A stretch of DNA of 61,003 bases from Rhizomucor pusillus (Eukaryota > Mucoromycota > Mucoromycetes > Mucorales > Lichtheimiaceae): the NCBI GenBank assembly GCA_900175165.2, contig FWWN02000560.1:1-61003 (forward strand). The letters are read 5' to 3'. The notes beneath the pieces are model-generated. The model was not told the origin of the DNA, searched no databases, and was given only the letters and a program-made list of their open reading frames with translations. The stretch's first letter is position 1. Every line of letters starts with the position of its first letter. The translations under genes were made by a program, and so were the position numbers. Of the stretch, positions 19,622 to 31,169 are shown piece by piece.

Positions 19622-21304
19622 TTACTCAATGATCTTGGTAACGACACCGGTGCCGACGGTCTTGCCACCTTCACGGACAGTGAAGCGCTGACCTTCCTCG
19701 AGGGCAATGTCGTGGATAAGTTCGCACTGGAGCTCAACGTTGTCACCAGGCATGATAAGCTTCTCATCGGGGTTCTCGGTGCCTTCGGGGTGGGTCAAGC
19801 TGACAGTAACGTCGGTGGTGCGGACGAACATCTGGGGACGGTAGTTGTTGACAAAAGGAGTGTGACGACCACCTTCTTCCTTGGTCAAAATGTAGAGCTG
19901 GGCAAGGAACTTCTTGTGGGACTTGACTGTGCCAGGAGCGCAGAGAACCTGACCACGACGGATTTGTTCGCGCTTGATACCACGAAGCAAGGCGCCCATG
20001 TTGTCACCAGCCTCACCGCGGTCCAATTCCTTGCGGAACATTTCGATACCGGTCAAGGTGGTCTTCATGGACTCACCCATACCGACAATCTCGACTTCGG
20101 CACCCTTGGTGATAGTACCACGTTCAACACGGCCAGTGGCGACAGTACCACGACCAGAGATGGAGAAGACATCTAGAAAGATATTTACGCGTTAAGCAAC
20201 ATCAATCCATAGTATATGCATATATACATGTATTTACCTTCAATAGGCATCAAGAAGGGCTTGTCAAGGTCACGGATGGGAGTAGGGATATGGGCATCAA
20301 CAGCCTTCATCAATTCAAGGATGGCCTTCTCACCGATCTCGGGGTCACGGCCTTCCAAGGCAGCAAGAGCAGAGCCCTTGACGATGGGGGTGTTCTCACC
20401 GTCGAAACCGTATTCGCTCAAGAGATCGCGCATTTCCATCTCGACAAGTTCCAACATTTCAGGGTCGTCGACAGCATCGACCTTGTTGACAAAGACAACC
20501 AAGTTCTGGACACCGACCTGGCGAGCAAGCAACAAGTGCTCACGGGTCTGAGGCATCTGACCATCAGTGGCAGAGACGACAATGATGGCACCATCCATCT
20601 ACATAGAAAGAAGGCAAAGTCAGTTCTCCATTTCTATGGCATCCCCGTTACACGGCTTCTTGTGCATACCTGAGCAGCACCAGTAATCATGTTCTTGATG
20701 TAATCAGCGTGACCAGGACAGTCGACGTGAGCGTAGTGACGCTCATCAGTTTCGTACTCGACGTGAGCGGTAGAGATGGTGATACCACGGGCCTTTTCCT
20801 CAGGAGCCTTGTCGATCTGGTTGTAGTCCATAAAGGTGGTGGAACCGTTCTGGGCGGCGAGGGTCTTGGTGATAGCGGCGGTCAAGGTGGTCTTACCGTG
20901 ATCGACGTGACCAATAGTACCAATGTTGACGTGGGGCTTGCTACGGGAGAACTTGCCACCAGACTCGGAGGCCATGAAGCGGCGGCCAAAGAACATGCGA
21001 GGACGGGGAGCAGCAACGTATGCCTGGCGCAAAAGATCGGCAGTCTAACAAAACGATTAGCATACGATTCTCTATTCACTCTTTCTGTATGTATACCGCC
21101 TTACCATTTTGTTGCCGGAAGCGAGGGCTATGCGGCTAGAGACCCAAGCTGTCAAATGGAGAACATGAGTTACACACCGAAAAAGCCATAAGCTGGAGTC
21201 TACTACTTACCGCTGCGAGAAGCAGCAGAGGAGACGCAGCGGCGAGAAGCAACGCGGGTGGCAGGAAGGACAGCTTTGGCAGAGGCCGTTCGCAAGGCAA
21301 ACAT
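19622..21304 (-). CDS. TUF1: Mitochondrial translation elongation factor EF-Tu
   Basis: Predicted 474 residues in five exons: 21304-21211, 21148-21105, 21044-20670, 20598-20238 and 20172-19622. The first about 60 residues are Arg/Ser/Ala-rich without acidic patches, as expected for a mitochondrial presequence. The GTPase then shows G1 GHVDHGKT, the G3 region [12 protein letters not shown] and [13 protein letters not shown]. Domain 2 has [18 protein letters not shown] and the end is [11 protein letters not shown]. It delivers aminoacyl-tRNA to the mitochondrial ribosome. Strong codon bias produces long antisense open frames that are not genes. The start follows a non-coding frame lacking other ATGs. 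Confidence 0.96.
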
Positions 21305-22179
21305 GGCTATTGATCGAGACAGACAAAGAAAAAAAAATTTGGGTCGACCCTGGCTTGCCACCACCACCAGAGGGCAGGAATGTGACGGCGAATTTTCCAA
21401 TTAGGAAGAACCAAGAGTGGTGCAGCTACTGAAGTCCGTGGGACACTATGCTCAAATCAACGAAAGGTCACTATGCCGAAAGCATCCAAGACATCCAAGG
21501 CTACCCTTAGGTTTCATGCGAAGTGTGACATTATCCTGATCTTTATCAGTCATCCCGAGCCAAGAAAGAAAAGATAAGAAATTGCAACAAATTGACGTAC
21601 AGTCAAACAGCTGCAGAAGAGCAAAGAACTATAAAAAGCAATACTGGAAACCCGGAAACCAAACAACCGGCATAGAAAGCCGAATCAAATGAATTCGACG
21701 ACTGAGTTTGCACGAGCTTTGAGGGATGCCTCTATGGAATTGAAGAAGAGAGCCATCTGCTGAATGGGTTTTGGCCCACAGAGCGTTGGTTCGATGCTGC
21801 AGTTCATTGTCAAGTTGCAGCTGATACTTTCTTCCGATGGTGGCATCCTTGCTACAGAGACCGAGACACAACACAAGCACGGCACTCTACCTCCCATTGA
21901 AGATTCCATCCACCGGCGCACAACCACAGCCGCTAATTGTCTATCTGGCCAGCAATCATTTCTATTCTTTATCAGTGAATCATAACATCAAGATTGTCTG
22001 ATCTATGATTTCCACAAAACACAAAGAAGCATGCTGCGATCTCGGATTGCCCATGGACAGCTACAAGACTATCCAGAGAAAACTGCATAAAAAAAGACTG
22101 AAATTACAGTTGATATTGCGCCCAGGTGTCCTTTAATTCATGGGAATATATCTTTCTTGTATTTAAAATCATATTCTAG
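21305..22179. other. Intergenic, probably old relic tail
   Basis: Upstream region of EF-Tu. A minus-strand stretch at 21629-21927 looks mildly protein-like (DNELQHRTNALWAKTHSADG) but no family is recognised. It may be the far end of the relic at 22180-23040. Confidence 0.4.
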
Positions 22180-23040
22180 TTGAATGTAGCGATGGCGGGC
22201 ACAGATTTGTAAGTTATGGATATAGACAGAGAGCTTGTTGGCTCCAGGGGGCACAGACAAAATTACTAAAAACACTATAGAAAATCTGTGCCCGTAGTAA
22301 TTCCAATGGTCGATAAGTTTTCTGGAAAGCTACCTAAAAAAAGCTTTACAAGCTTACAATTGCAAGCATTCCAGATGTTGTAAAGTGATTTTCCTAGCAG
22401 AAGCTTATTACAACATAACCGGTGGAATCTTGTCACGCTAGCATGTGCTTTGATCTAATACCATCTCCAGTGCTGTATATGGCACCACTTTTTGGGTAGC
22501 AGCATCAAGGAGGCCGGGTAAACTGCAGCAGTGCGTAGGCATGAATTTGAATCTGCCTCGTCCGCGAGCACACACTTGTCATTGTACTACCCACTATTTT
22601 TGACTGTGCTTTTGGTACATTTACCTCGCTTTGACTCCCCATGCTTCTCGCCCCTTTCATCTCACACTTGGATGTATTAGCCACAGCTTGGACCACACTG
22701 CATGCAATGCGCTCTAAATTAAGATAAGTTCACCGAGGAAAGCAAACGTTACATCTTGAATGGATATGCCTGCCAGTGTATATACTGATTTGTTATATTT
22801 TAGTACACGGACATAATTGCTGGTTGCTGCTATACGTGCCAATAACACATATCCGGTCAAGCGTTTATATTCACTTGAAGTTACAAAATCCATCAATGGC
22901 TTCTCAATGTGATTAAGTAGCACCAAGCCTGGCATGGTGGCCTAGACCAAAAGGCCATAAGGAGGTCCCTCGAGGAGTCTACCAAAATGGAGACCAGTCT
23001 CACGAGCAGCGGTGCTGCGATGCTCCCAAGATCTATCTAC
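22180..23040 (-). pseudogene. Decayed repetitive-family coding relic
   Basis: On the minus strand a coherent stretch runs at 22935-22714 with HIEKPLMDFVTSSEYKRL, GYVLLARIAATSNYVRVLKY and a VYTLAGISIQDV block. Downstream, after stops, readable segments continue in the same order: KARCTKSTVKNSG, CLRTAAVYPAS, KKWCHIQHWRWY and LLLGKSLYNIWNACN. Several stops and frame changes interrupt it, so it is dead. From memory it matches a multi-copy Mucorales protein of unknown function; copy number was not tested. Confidence 0.5.
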
Positions 23041-23493
23041 TGCAACTGCAATGCAATCCAAGATCATGTATATGATGACACATATGCATCCTACGTACAT
23101 AATTGATATTGCCGCTGATAATAAGAAGCGGTATTAGGAGTGGGATCTTGTTGTCGCTGCTGCTGTTGCTGCTGCTGCATAGACTTATACTGTAAATCCT
23201 TACTAGATGCAAAGTCTCCGTACTGTTCAATTTTTGCATCCTCCTGGTTCACGTTCAGGAACAAGGTTATGCTAGTTGTCTTATTCCGCCAATAGCCATC
23301 CTATTAGGGCCAGGAAGGAAGGAGGGCAGATCAGAAAAAGTCGGGGAACCGCAAACAATAGCAGGCAGCGCTCGTTTCCCGAGAAGCATAGTAGAAAAGC
23401 TGTCTTCCATCTGTCTCTCTCTCTCTCTTTCTATACCTGGCCAGTTAATTATTTTTAGCGGCTGGCGGTGCAGGCTCCGAGCATAATGTAACA
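23041..23493. other. Upstream region of the secreted-protein gene
   Basis: No gene seen. It contains a short TCT-type simple repeat near 23415-23430. Confidence 0.5.
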
Positions 23494-23502
23494 TATATAA
23501 AA
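23494..23502 (+). promoter_or_regulatory. TATA box of the secreted-protein gene
   Basis: TATATAAAA lies about 75 bases before the ATG at 23576 and is followed by a long CT-rich leader (23520-23565). This is a classical fungal core promoter arrangement, often seen in strongly regulated genes. Confidence 0.55.
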
Positions 23503-23575
23503 GAGATCTAGAAAGCTTCATCATACTCCTCCTTCTCCTTTCTCCCTTCCTTTTTTTCTCACTCACTCACACACG

Positions 23576-25193
23576 ATGAAGTATCTGCCGCGACTATCCA
23601 TCGCCGCTGCAGTGATAACCACGACATTCATTTGCAAAGTTCAAGCGGCCGCAGTTGATGATTATTATTACGGTGCCGATGCGCCGTCATTTAACATCGT
23701 CGAAGACAATTTCCAAGGAATACAACCTCACGACATCCTCGAAGAGAAACCAGCGATGGAAAAACCTGGCAAAAAGCAGAAGCAGAGGCAACAAAAAGAT
23801 GATAAGAATGATGATGGACCGCATCCTATCGTGAAAATCAAAGGTCCAGATGATTATTGCTTCTTCCTGCCACCTGGTCCCGACATGGAAGTCGCACCAA
23901 ACGAAAAGATTGGTGTTCCTTACTGCACGAGAAGAGCAGTTGTACCTGGTAACAGAGTTTTTCCCAAGGGTTTCGTTACCGTTGCCCACTACGAAGAGGC
24001 GGATAACTTTGTACAAGTTACTGGATACATTGATTCCTCGAAAGCTGGCTTGATACCAAATGATCAAGGAGGACAGGTGCGTAAACCACCCAGGAAGTAC
24101 ATAGTTATTCTTCTGGTCACAATATATATTCATACACGACGTTTTCGTGTAAATAGTACGACAACCATGGCGAGGGCAAACCCATTGGGGCCGAATGTGC
24201 TGGATGGAACTACTTTGTTAATCTTGTTGAGCCCGCTGATAACCGATTTTGTATTCGATGCTGCAATTCCAAGGTACGTCCTGCAATTTTATATCTTTTT
24301 ATTTTGGAAAACAATTCTCAATCGCTTTGAACCACCTCTAGGACGACTGTAATCCTGGACGCTCCCAGTATGGATGCATGCGTGTTGTTCCTGGCGATTA
24401 CACCAAGCCGGATAACATGAAAGCTAAATCGAACGAGAACAAGGAGAAAGCAGCGGATGGTTCTAAGATGACTACCAAAGAGGACAATGCCGATGATAAA
24501 GATGAATCAGACAAGGATAGCCAGGCGGAAAATAAGGCTGACAAAGCACCTGAGCAAGAACAGAAGACTTCCAGCACACCTGAAGTTCCTAAAGAAGATT
24601 CACCATCCTCAGATGCAGCAGAAGACCCTGGAGAAACAGAACAGGGTCAGGGCAACGTCGATGGAGCAAACAATGGCCAGCAGAGTCCAGAGACTCAGTC
24701 CCCACCTGCAGCAGTTGCAGCAGCTCCAGCAGCTCCGCCTCCCCCGCCTTCATCCCAAGGCGAAGAGGAGCACGGAGAGCAAAAGGAAGCAAATAACGAG
24801 CCGTCGCCTACAACGAAATCCGACGAAACGGATGCTAACAAGGCAGAGGATAAGCAGCCTAAACAGAATCCTGACAATGACCAGCAACAGCAGGAGCAGG
24901 AGGAGAACAATGGAGCACAAAGCACTGCCAATAAGAATAGCGTTGGACAGGATGGACAGCAGCAAGCTGCACCAGTAGAAAATCAAGAAGCGGACAATGT
25001 CAAAGTATCCGAAAAGGGAAACGAACCGCAAAGTGATCAAGCCAACGATAACAATGGAGTGTCTGCCACGCAACCAGCGACTGCTAACCAAGGAGATGCT
25101 AGTCAGGGTGACGATGACACTCCAGCTAACACCGCGGATGGCAGCAGCAGCAGGAACCCATTGCTCAGTAATAACAGCGGTGCAAGAGTATAA
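23576..25193 (+). CDS. Secreted cysteine-containing protein with long acidic Gln/Asn-rich tail
   Basis: Predicted 489 residues in three exons, 23576-24076, 24157-24273 and 24342-25193. The N-terminus is a signal peptide (MKYLPRLSIAAAVITTTFIC, then KVQAAAV). The conserved core holds DDYCFFLPPGPDMEV, VPYCT, TVAHYEEADNFVQVTGYID, RFCIRCCNSKDDCNPG, and YGCMRVVPGDY. This core order is shared, from memory, with fungal secreted proteins annotated as macrophage-activating-glycoprotein-like. The last 250 residues are low-complexity: Lys/Glu/Asp, then Gln/Asn/Ala/Pro. There is no evident C-terminal GPI signal. Likely an extracellular or wall protein; its biochemical role is unknown. Confidence 0.75.
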
Positions 25194-25440
25194 TTATCTC
25201 ATATGTAAAAAAAAGAAGCATTATTCAGTTAATAAAATGTCGAGTTATTCATGTTGTAGTAGAACAATTATCAAGATCCCACAGTGAGGAGAAAACGAAT
25301 AAGATTCATCGCCCGGTGATCTCCCCTCACCAGCCAGTGAATGTCCGCCTGCAATTAGAGTTGACGTGGCAACGGGGCGCACCACAGGCTTTTTTGTCTT
25401 CTTCCTTTGTACACCCGAAAAAGGGCGAGCTTTAGCAAAT

Positions 25441-26125
25441 ATGGGATCTCCAAGCTTTGTAAAGTCTCCAATGTTCAACATTGCCTTCCTGCTGGTAACG
25501 ATGCAGCTGTCAAAGAAGATCAACTGGGACAATCCCGATACCCTCCTGTACGCCCGTATTTCCTACTACGCTGCCCAGGCTTTAACCATCCTGATGGCCT
25601 ATGGCCTGATCGAGCTGATCAAGAAGCGAAACGGTAAAGTATATGCTTTAGACGAGTGGGGCGGGTTGAGAGACGTGTGTCTGGTGGAAAAACTCGCTTA
25701 TATTCAATTGGTATGAAGACACGACTCCTCTTCGCTACGTCCCACCGGCTACTCCTTCCTTATCGAACCCGCAGCCCGCCGAGAATGCGCCTGTGACAAC
25801 CACAAACAAGGACTATGATATTTCCCAAGTCAGACAGTTCATTCAATCCACTGCCACTTCCATCTTGATGATTTCGGCTATGCACTGGTACTTCAAGTTC
25901 ACCCAGCCTTTGGTTTTGCAATCTGTGCTTCCTATCAAGAACTTGTTGACTCACAAGGTTGCTTTAATCCATCTGTGGGGTGATGCTGCTGAGGGCCAGC
26001 TTCAACGTCCATTCAAGGCTGAGAACCCGTTTGCTGCTATGCTTGGTGGAGCTGGTGCAGACAACGCTGCTGCTACTGCTCCCGCCGCTGCTAACCAGCA
26101 AGATAACCATGAGAAGAAGGACTAA
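25441..26125 (+). CDS. Pho88/SND3 family ER membrane protein
   Basis: Predicted 199 residues from two exons, 25441-25633 and 25719-26125. Visible are FNIAFLLVTMQLSKKINWD, ISYYAAQALTILMAYGLIEL, and then after the intron YDISQVRQFIQSTATSILMI and HWYFKFTQPLVLQSVLPIKN, which is the Pho88 signature order. Two to three membrane segments are evident and the tail is Ala-rich ending EKKD. Yeast Pho88 (Snd3) is part of the SRP-independent route of proteins into the ER membrane. The reading frame stays open upstream of the chosen ATG, but the homology begins at MGSPSF. Confidence 0.9.
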
Positions 26126-26239
26126 TTTAAAAATGGAATGGAATTTTGCTAGCTTCAGATTTTGGAGAACACTACTTAGAGACTATGTAGTATTTTTTGT
26201 TGCATTTCTTGTACACATATTGATCAATCTCGTAAAAAT

Positions 26240-27100
26240 GGAACAAAACATTTCGATTCGAATATACAGCATACAGTATACTCCTGAAATCACGTATTCC
26301 GTTTACGGACGTTGTTGTGCTTCACCGGATAAAGTCAGATTCTTTCAGCCGCCAGAAAGCAGTTGGGTATCCACGTTCGTACGCAAAGATGGACCAAACA
26401 ACATGGACAAGATCCTGAAAGCATTCTCGAGACGCGTACGAAGAATGGTCGCCCGCGTATTCTCAAGATGAGCATACGCCAAGATTGTCTTAGAGTACAC
26501 AGATGCGAATAGTTCGGCCGTCCTGGAACAGTTGATGGAGCGACTGCTCCCGATATTTAAAAGGACTCAAGGCCCCCAAGAGCACCGAATATGACTCTAC
26601 AAGGACACAGCGCGACCTATCGCTTAAAAAGGCCCGGTTTCAGCCTGTGGACAGCAACGGCGAGGATAAGATCCAATAGCTCCTTGAATGGGTTCGCAAG
26701 TGGAACCGGTATATCTTTATGCCTACAATCTGCCGGAAGATGGCCTGGTGGAAGATGACTTTGAGAAATGTGTGCGGGCCTTTGTGACGAACTGCTTTGA
26801 TCCAACAGAAATCAAAGCTGGATTCCACCATAAGACGGAATCAAAAGCGACAACTATCTGGAATGGAAGCAACTCAAAGACGACGAGCAGACAGACAGCC
26901 GGATATGAATGCTCTTATCCCAATTACGAACTCGCACTGTCCGGATTTGGGCGCGCAGACAACGGGCCCCACGGCACGAAGGAGTCCACGAAAGGGGCGT
27001 GAACGCACCTAAACTCCTAAAGGACTTGGTCTGTGCCATTGTGAAGGACAACCCAAGGATATTGAGGAAGGTGAAGACCGCTGGAACATACTGAGCGTGT
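26240..27100 (+). pseudogene. Decayed repetitive-family coding relic
   Basis: Protein-like segments follow in order on the plus strand in different frames. They are KIVLEYTDANSSAVLEQLME near 26480, SLKKARFQPVDSNGEDKIQ near 26630, VYLYAYNLPEDGLVEDDFEK from about 26705, IKAGFHHKTESKATTIWNG, and SGFGRADNGPHGTKEST near 26940. The last is VNAPKLLKDLVCAIVKDNP near 27000-27060. At least four frame changes or stops separate them. The order suggests a single dead gene of a repeated Mucorales family; its function is unknown to me. Confidence 0.5.
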
Positions 27101-27876
27101 CAAAACGCTGTATCCTTTAAATACACAACATCGCAAGGCAACAGCGTATCTTCAAATGGTCCAATGTTCTTCTTACACAGCAGCGTTCATAACATATGGT
27201 AAGCGTCATTGTTTCTTCTTATATTCATCAGCAGCTTTGTTGACAAAATCATCAGGGCTTTACATCAATGTGATGATAATGGATTGTCTTGCTGGCTCTG
27301 TACGTCGGCTCATCCACAGCCAACGATAGTCGTTTCCTCATTCAGAGACTGTCTATGTGAAGCAACTCGTTCCAATTGGAGCTCACTTATTGTGTCCGAC
27401 TTCACTTACTTGACACCATACCGGCAATTAAGGATGTCGATGACTTATCTCGATCAAGAAAAAGAGCCAGCAGACATTTATGCATTATCTCGCCGTCAAC
27501 TTCCACAGAGACAAGCAGGTCCGGGAAGAGACAAAGATTGTAACCCGCACAACGAAATACTGGGTGAAATACGCGACTTTTAGTTTGATAAAATATAGGA
27601 ATCTCTATGGAAAATTTGGTTAACTACATAAAATATCGCATACTTAAACATACTTTGCGAGATAAAACAATAAAAGAAAGGGTATTGACCAGAATTGAAA
27701 AAGAGAGTAAATGCTGGCGAGTGATTCCCGAAAGTCAGGACTTCATGGCATCACTCTTTGTTGCCATTTCGAGCAATCACCGTCACGAAAATCCAATGTT
27801 TCCCCTCGTCCCAGCCAAAAATTGAGGGGTTGAGGGAAATTCGTCTCTACCAACAGCACATTTATTCTCTACCAAC
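27101..27876. other. Intergenic, possible relic remains
   Basis: Between the relic and the uS17m gene. A plus-strand frame at 27209-27583 and one at 27607-27825 are open but show no signature. They could be the worn end of the relic or chance. Confidence 0.4.
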
Positions 27877-28285
27877 ATGCGGCAGAATTTTATTGGAATG
27901 GTGGTGAGCAACGCCATGCAAAAGACCGTCAAAGTCAAAGTAACGCGACCTGTTGTGCACCCAATTGTGCGCAAGGTAAATTTTTCACCTGTTGCCTACT
28001 GTAGTAGAATGCATTGCAATTCTTACAGAATCCATCCTGTTGTAGACCATTAAATCGCACAAGAACTACTTGGCGCACGACGAGAACCAACTATGCGATT
28101 TGGGCGATATTGTACGCATCGAGGCTTGCCGACCACTGAGCAGACGCAAACACTTTACGGTTGCCGAGATCGTTCGAAGCGCAAAGGGCAACCTGAAAAC
28201 TACTACTAATACCACCACCACTACCGCCGCCGCCGCTGCCACCACTTCTTCCAACAACAATAACAACAACTCTACCACTGCATAA
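27877..28285 (+). CDS. Mitochondrial small-subunit ribosomal protein uS17m
   Basis: Predicted 112 residues from two exons, 27877-27975 and 28046-28285. The sequence starts MRQNFIGMVVSNAMQKTVKV, then VTRPVVHPIVRK, and after the intron SHKNYLAHDENQLCDLGDIV with IEACRPLSRRKHFTVAEIV. This is the S17 OB-fold with the usual LGD and RPLS(R/K) motifs. It binds 16S-type rRNA early in small-subunit assembly. The last 35 residues are a Thr/Ala/Ser/Asn low-complexity tail not found in bacterial S17. The stop lies 35 bases from the convergent stop of the Ytp1-like gene. Confidence 0.92.
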
Positions 28286-28320
28286 TGTATATGTACATGT
28301 TTCATTGTTAAATACAAATG

Positions 28321-30476
28321 TTAACATACATGACTGTCGCTGCTGTTGCGCTCAAAATATTTTGGTGATGCTATTGTTTCACTGTCATCTTCTTGTTGTT
28401 CTCCTTGATCATCCTCCTGCCTTTGTTTCCGCCGTCCGCTTTCTGTGCGTCTTAGCTCCTCCTCCTCCGAGAACAAAATTGTTGCGCGCCGCGTCGGCGA
28501 CGATGTCAGCGCTGGAGCGCCTGTGGTGGACGATGCAGCTGAGCTGCCTCCTGCTGCTGAAGCAAACGATGCGGCGCTTCCAGCTGAGGTTGCAGATCCA
28601 TTGGATAGCCACGATCGTCTCAGCGTAGGATCAATGAATGTTTCGTCAGGAAGTACACCGCCAACTCCGTTGAAACTCGATGATGACCGTGTTCGTTGTT
28701 TCTTTGCTGCATTGTCAAAGTGATGTTGCTGATGCTGTTGCTGAGGTGACTGAACAAGCAGCGATCGCCGCTTAGCACGGTACTGCGAAGGTCGCATAGC
28801 AGGCGGTTCTTCGACCCCGCGTCGCAGTGGCAACGATGATCGATATTGTTGCCGAAGTGGCGGCGATGAAGACGATGATGATGGTACAGGGTCATACTGA
28901 CCCAAAGCTTCGGGGCTTGCAGGGATACTATTAGCAGCTTCCATCTCAGACATGCCGAGATATTCATAGTATGACTGTGAGAACGGTCGCAGGGATTTGA
29001 AGATATTGCAAAGTGCGAAAACATAAGTTGCCCACAGGAATGAAACTGCCATGGTGACATTGATGTAGGTAGCAGGGTCTGCAATGTAATATCGCACGTG
29101 ACCCACCCACTGCACGTTTGCACCCATGAAAAGAATGCCGGCTGCTATGAAAAGAAATGATACTAGTAGGCCGCAGACGACTGTAATGGATGCAAACACT
29201 GATGCATGTCGGCAGGCCGGTGGTGCCTGACCAGTGAGTCGTCGGTATGTCATTTGGTATATGTTTTGCCGCTCTTCCTCCTCGTCATCTATACTGTTGC
29301 CCGTCGCTTCCGCAGACACTACCGTTTCTGATGTTTGAGCGAGCAGGCCAGGCAGGTTGTCTGAGGGCGATTTACGAAACATGATTTGGCCTACACGCGC
29401 GATAGATGCAAAAATGAGCATGTAGCCGAGCACGCCGTGTACTTGTGCGCCGTAAGGATCGTTTTGCGTGTATTTTGCGATGACCGCTTTTTTCGTTCAA
29501 GCGATATCTGCGTTATTAAAGGCCCTATTTCTGATCTGATCTTTTTACTGTATATATTTACCTCGTCCTGTGAGGCAAATAATGATCGCATTGACAATAT
29601 TGCGCTCTCTAATTGCCGGCATCCATGTCTGCAGACTGAGTACAACGGAAAATATGCCTCCTGCGCACCACAGCAAGCCGAGGTTGAAAGCTCGCCAATC
29701 TGCACCGAGGATAGGGATATCTATCAGGGATTAATGTATTAATATTCGGTGATGATAAAAATGGAAAATGAGCTTCTTGTCTCTCTCCATCTTTTTAAAG
29801 CACACACGCAAAATGATATATCAACCACGTGAAACGCAAGGCAGTGGTGATCATCTTTACCTGCGGTGCAAATGCATACAAATCCCCACAAGGTGATTAT
29901 CAGACCCTCATAGTATTCGGGAGTGGATGACCGAGGAAGCGACAGAATGTTGAGCAAGTGCAGCATGGCGAGCGAACCGTATGTGAGGAATCCGCTTCCC
30001 ATCGCCAGGGGTAACAAGCATTGTCCCGATGCCTGGGAGCAGCTTTCGGTAAAGACGAGTGCGGCGACGAGGAGATAGATATAAGTCAAAACGAGCACGG
30101 TCCAGCCGAGTATCATGTGTGTTTGAAGGTTGCTGTTCTTTTGCCACTGGTATAAAGCGAGACCGGCCTGAGCGATAACCAGGAACAGCAAAATATAGCC
30201 TATCACATTGAGCATAGTGCGGGCAAAGGTGGGTGTATCTGTAAGCTGTATGGCTCCACCAGCCACGAGACCCAAAAGGGCACATATTGAACCTGCAGCT
30301 AGGGTATAAAACTGTGATTTGCGATGGTTACGCGCTCCTTGAATCAAAGCGATCGGGAAACAACCAAGAGATGCCATGGCAACAAGGACAATGTGCAAGA
30401 TGACAAGTGGTTGTCGCAACGGAGCATGGACAGAAAAAGGTTGGCCGGTTATTACAGACGAAGAAGGTGTGTCCAT
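28321..30476 (-). CDS. Ytp1-like multi-pass membrane protein
   Basis: Predicted 631 residues in three exons, 30476-29861, 29720-29562 and 29441-28321. The N-terminal half has several membrane helices (PLVILHIVLVAMASLGCFPI, then HMILGWTVLVLTYIYLLVAA). The middle exon has a LGLLWCAGGIFSVVLSLQTW stretch, and the third exon starts VHGVLGYMLIFASIARVGQI, a motif typical of Ytp1-family C-terminal domains. Further helices follow (ITVVCGLLVSFLFIAAGILF). The last 200 residues are Ser/Gln-rich, basic and cytosolic-looking. Yeast Ytp1 is a membrane protein of unknown function. The start is the first ATG in the frame; upstream codons open only from GTG. Confidence 0.75.
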
Positions 30477-31169
30477 ACTTGGTTCAGGAGCATACACGCT
30501 GTCTATCTTTTCTTTCTATATGCCGGCTCTCCCGCTACGCGTTGTCAAGAACTAGCGTTGTTTGGCGTGTTGCGTGTGTGTGTGTGTGTATAAATGAGTC
30601 AGTGAGTGGATGTGAGAGGGTTTTCTCGAAAATAGCAAAGAAACACGGTTTAATTAGAAAAGAAAGACAGAGGGGAGTCTTGTGCGAGGTTCAGTTGCCT
30701 CGGCTGTGTGAGGGTTGGGGTTTGGGCAACAGACACCAGCCGATACTGCTTTGGTAACATGTGCCGAGACCCAATTTGGGAAGATGTGTCTGTGGTCCAA
30801 GTCCAGCCGCCTTGGTCACCTCACCTACTGACTTGACCAATTTTGAGATATCTGCACTGTTTCCACAAGTCATTCTATCTGTAGATCCTAGTTCCTTTCT
30901 ATAGAACATTTAGTAGTAAGTCGTTCATGGTGTTCCCGTGTTGCTAGATAGCGGCTTCGTAGCTCTGCATTTCTCTATACATATACTTTGTGTGCCGGGA
31001 ACATTGAGATGTACATATGATAAGCAGCAAATACAAGCAAGTAAATGTTGGCAAGTAGACATTACGTTAAGACCGATAGGCCCTCTCATGATGGTAGCTG
31101 CAGTTTCATTATCTCTATACAAGTTATATTCACGTATTTACATGCACCATTTCTAGCAGCATTTGCAAA
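30477..31169. other. Intergenic upstream of the Ytp1-like gene
   Basis: No gene seen. A short GT dinucleotide run lies near 30575-30590. Confidence 0.5.

Noticed and set aside
19712..20673. Long plus-strand open frames across EF-Tu
   Set aside because: Antisense shadows of a highly biased gene, without splice logic or domain.
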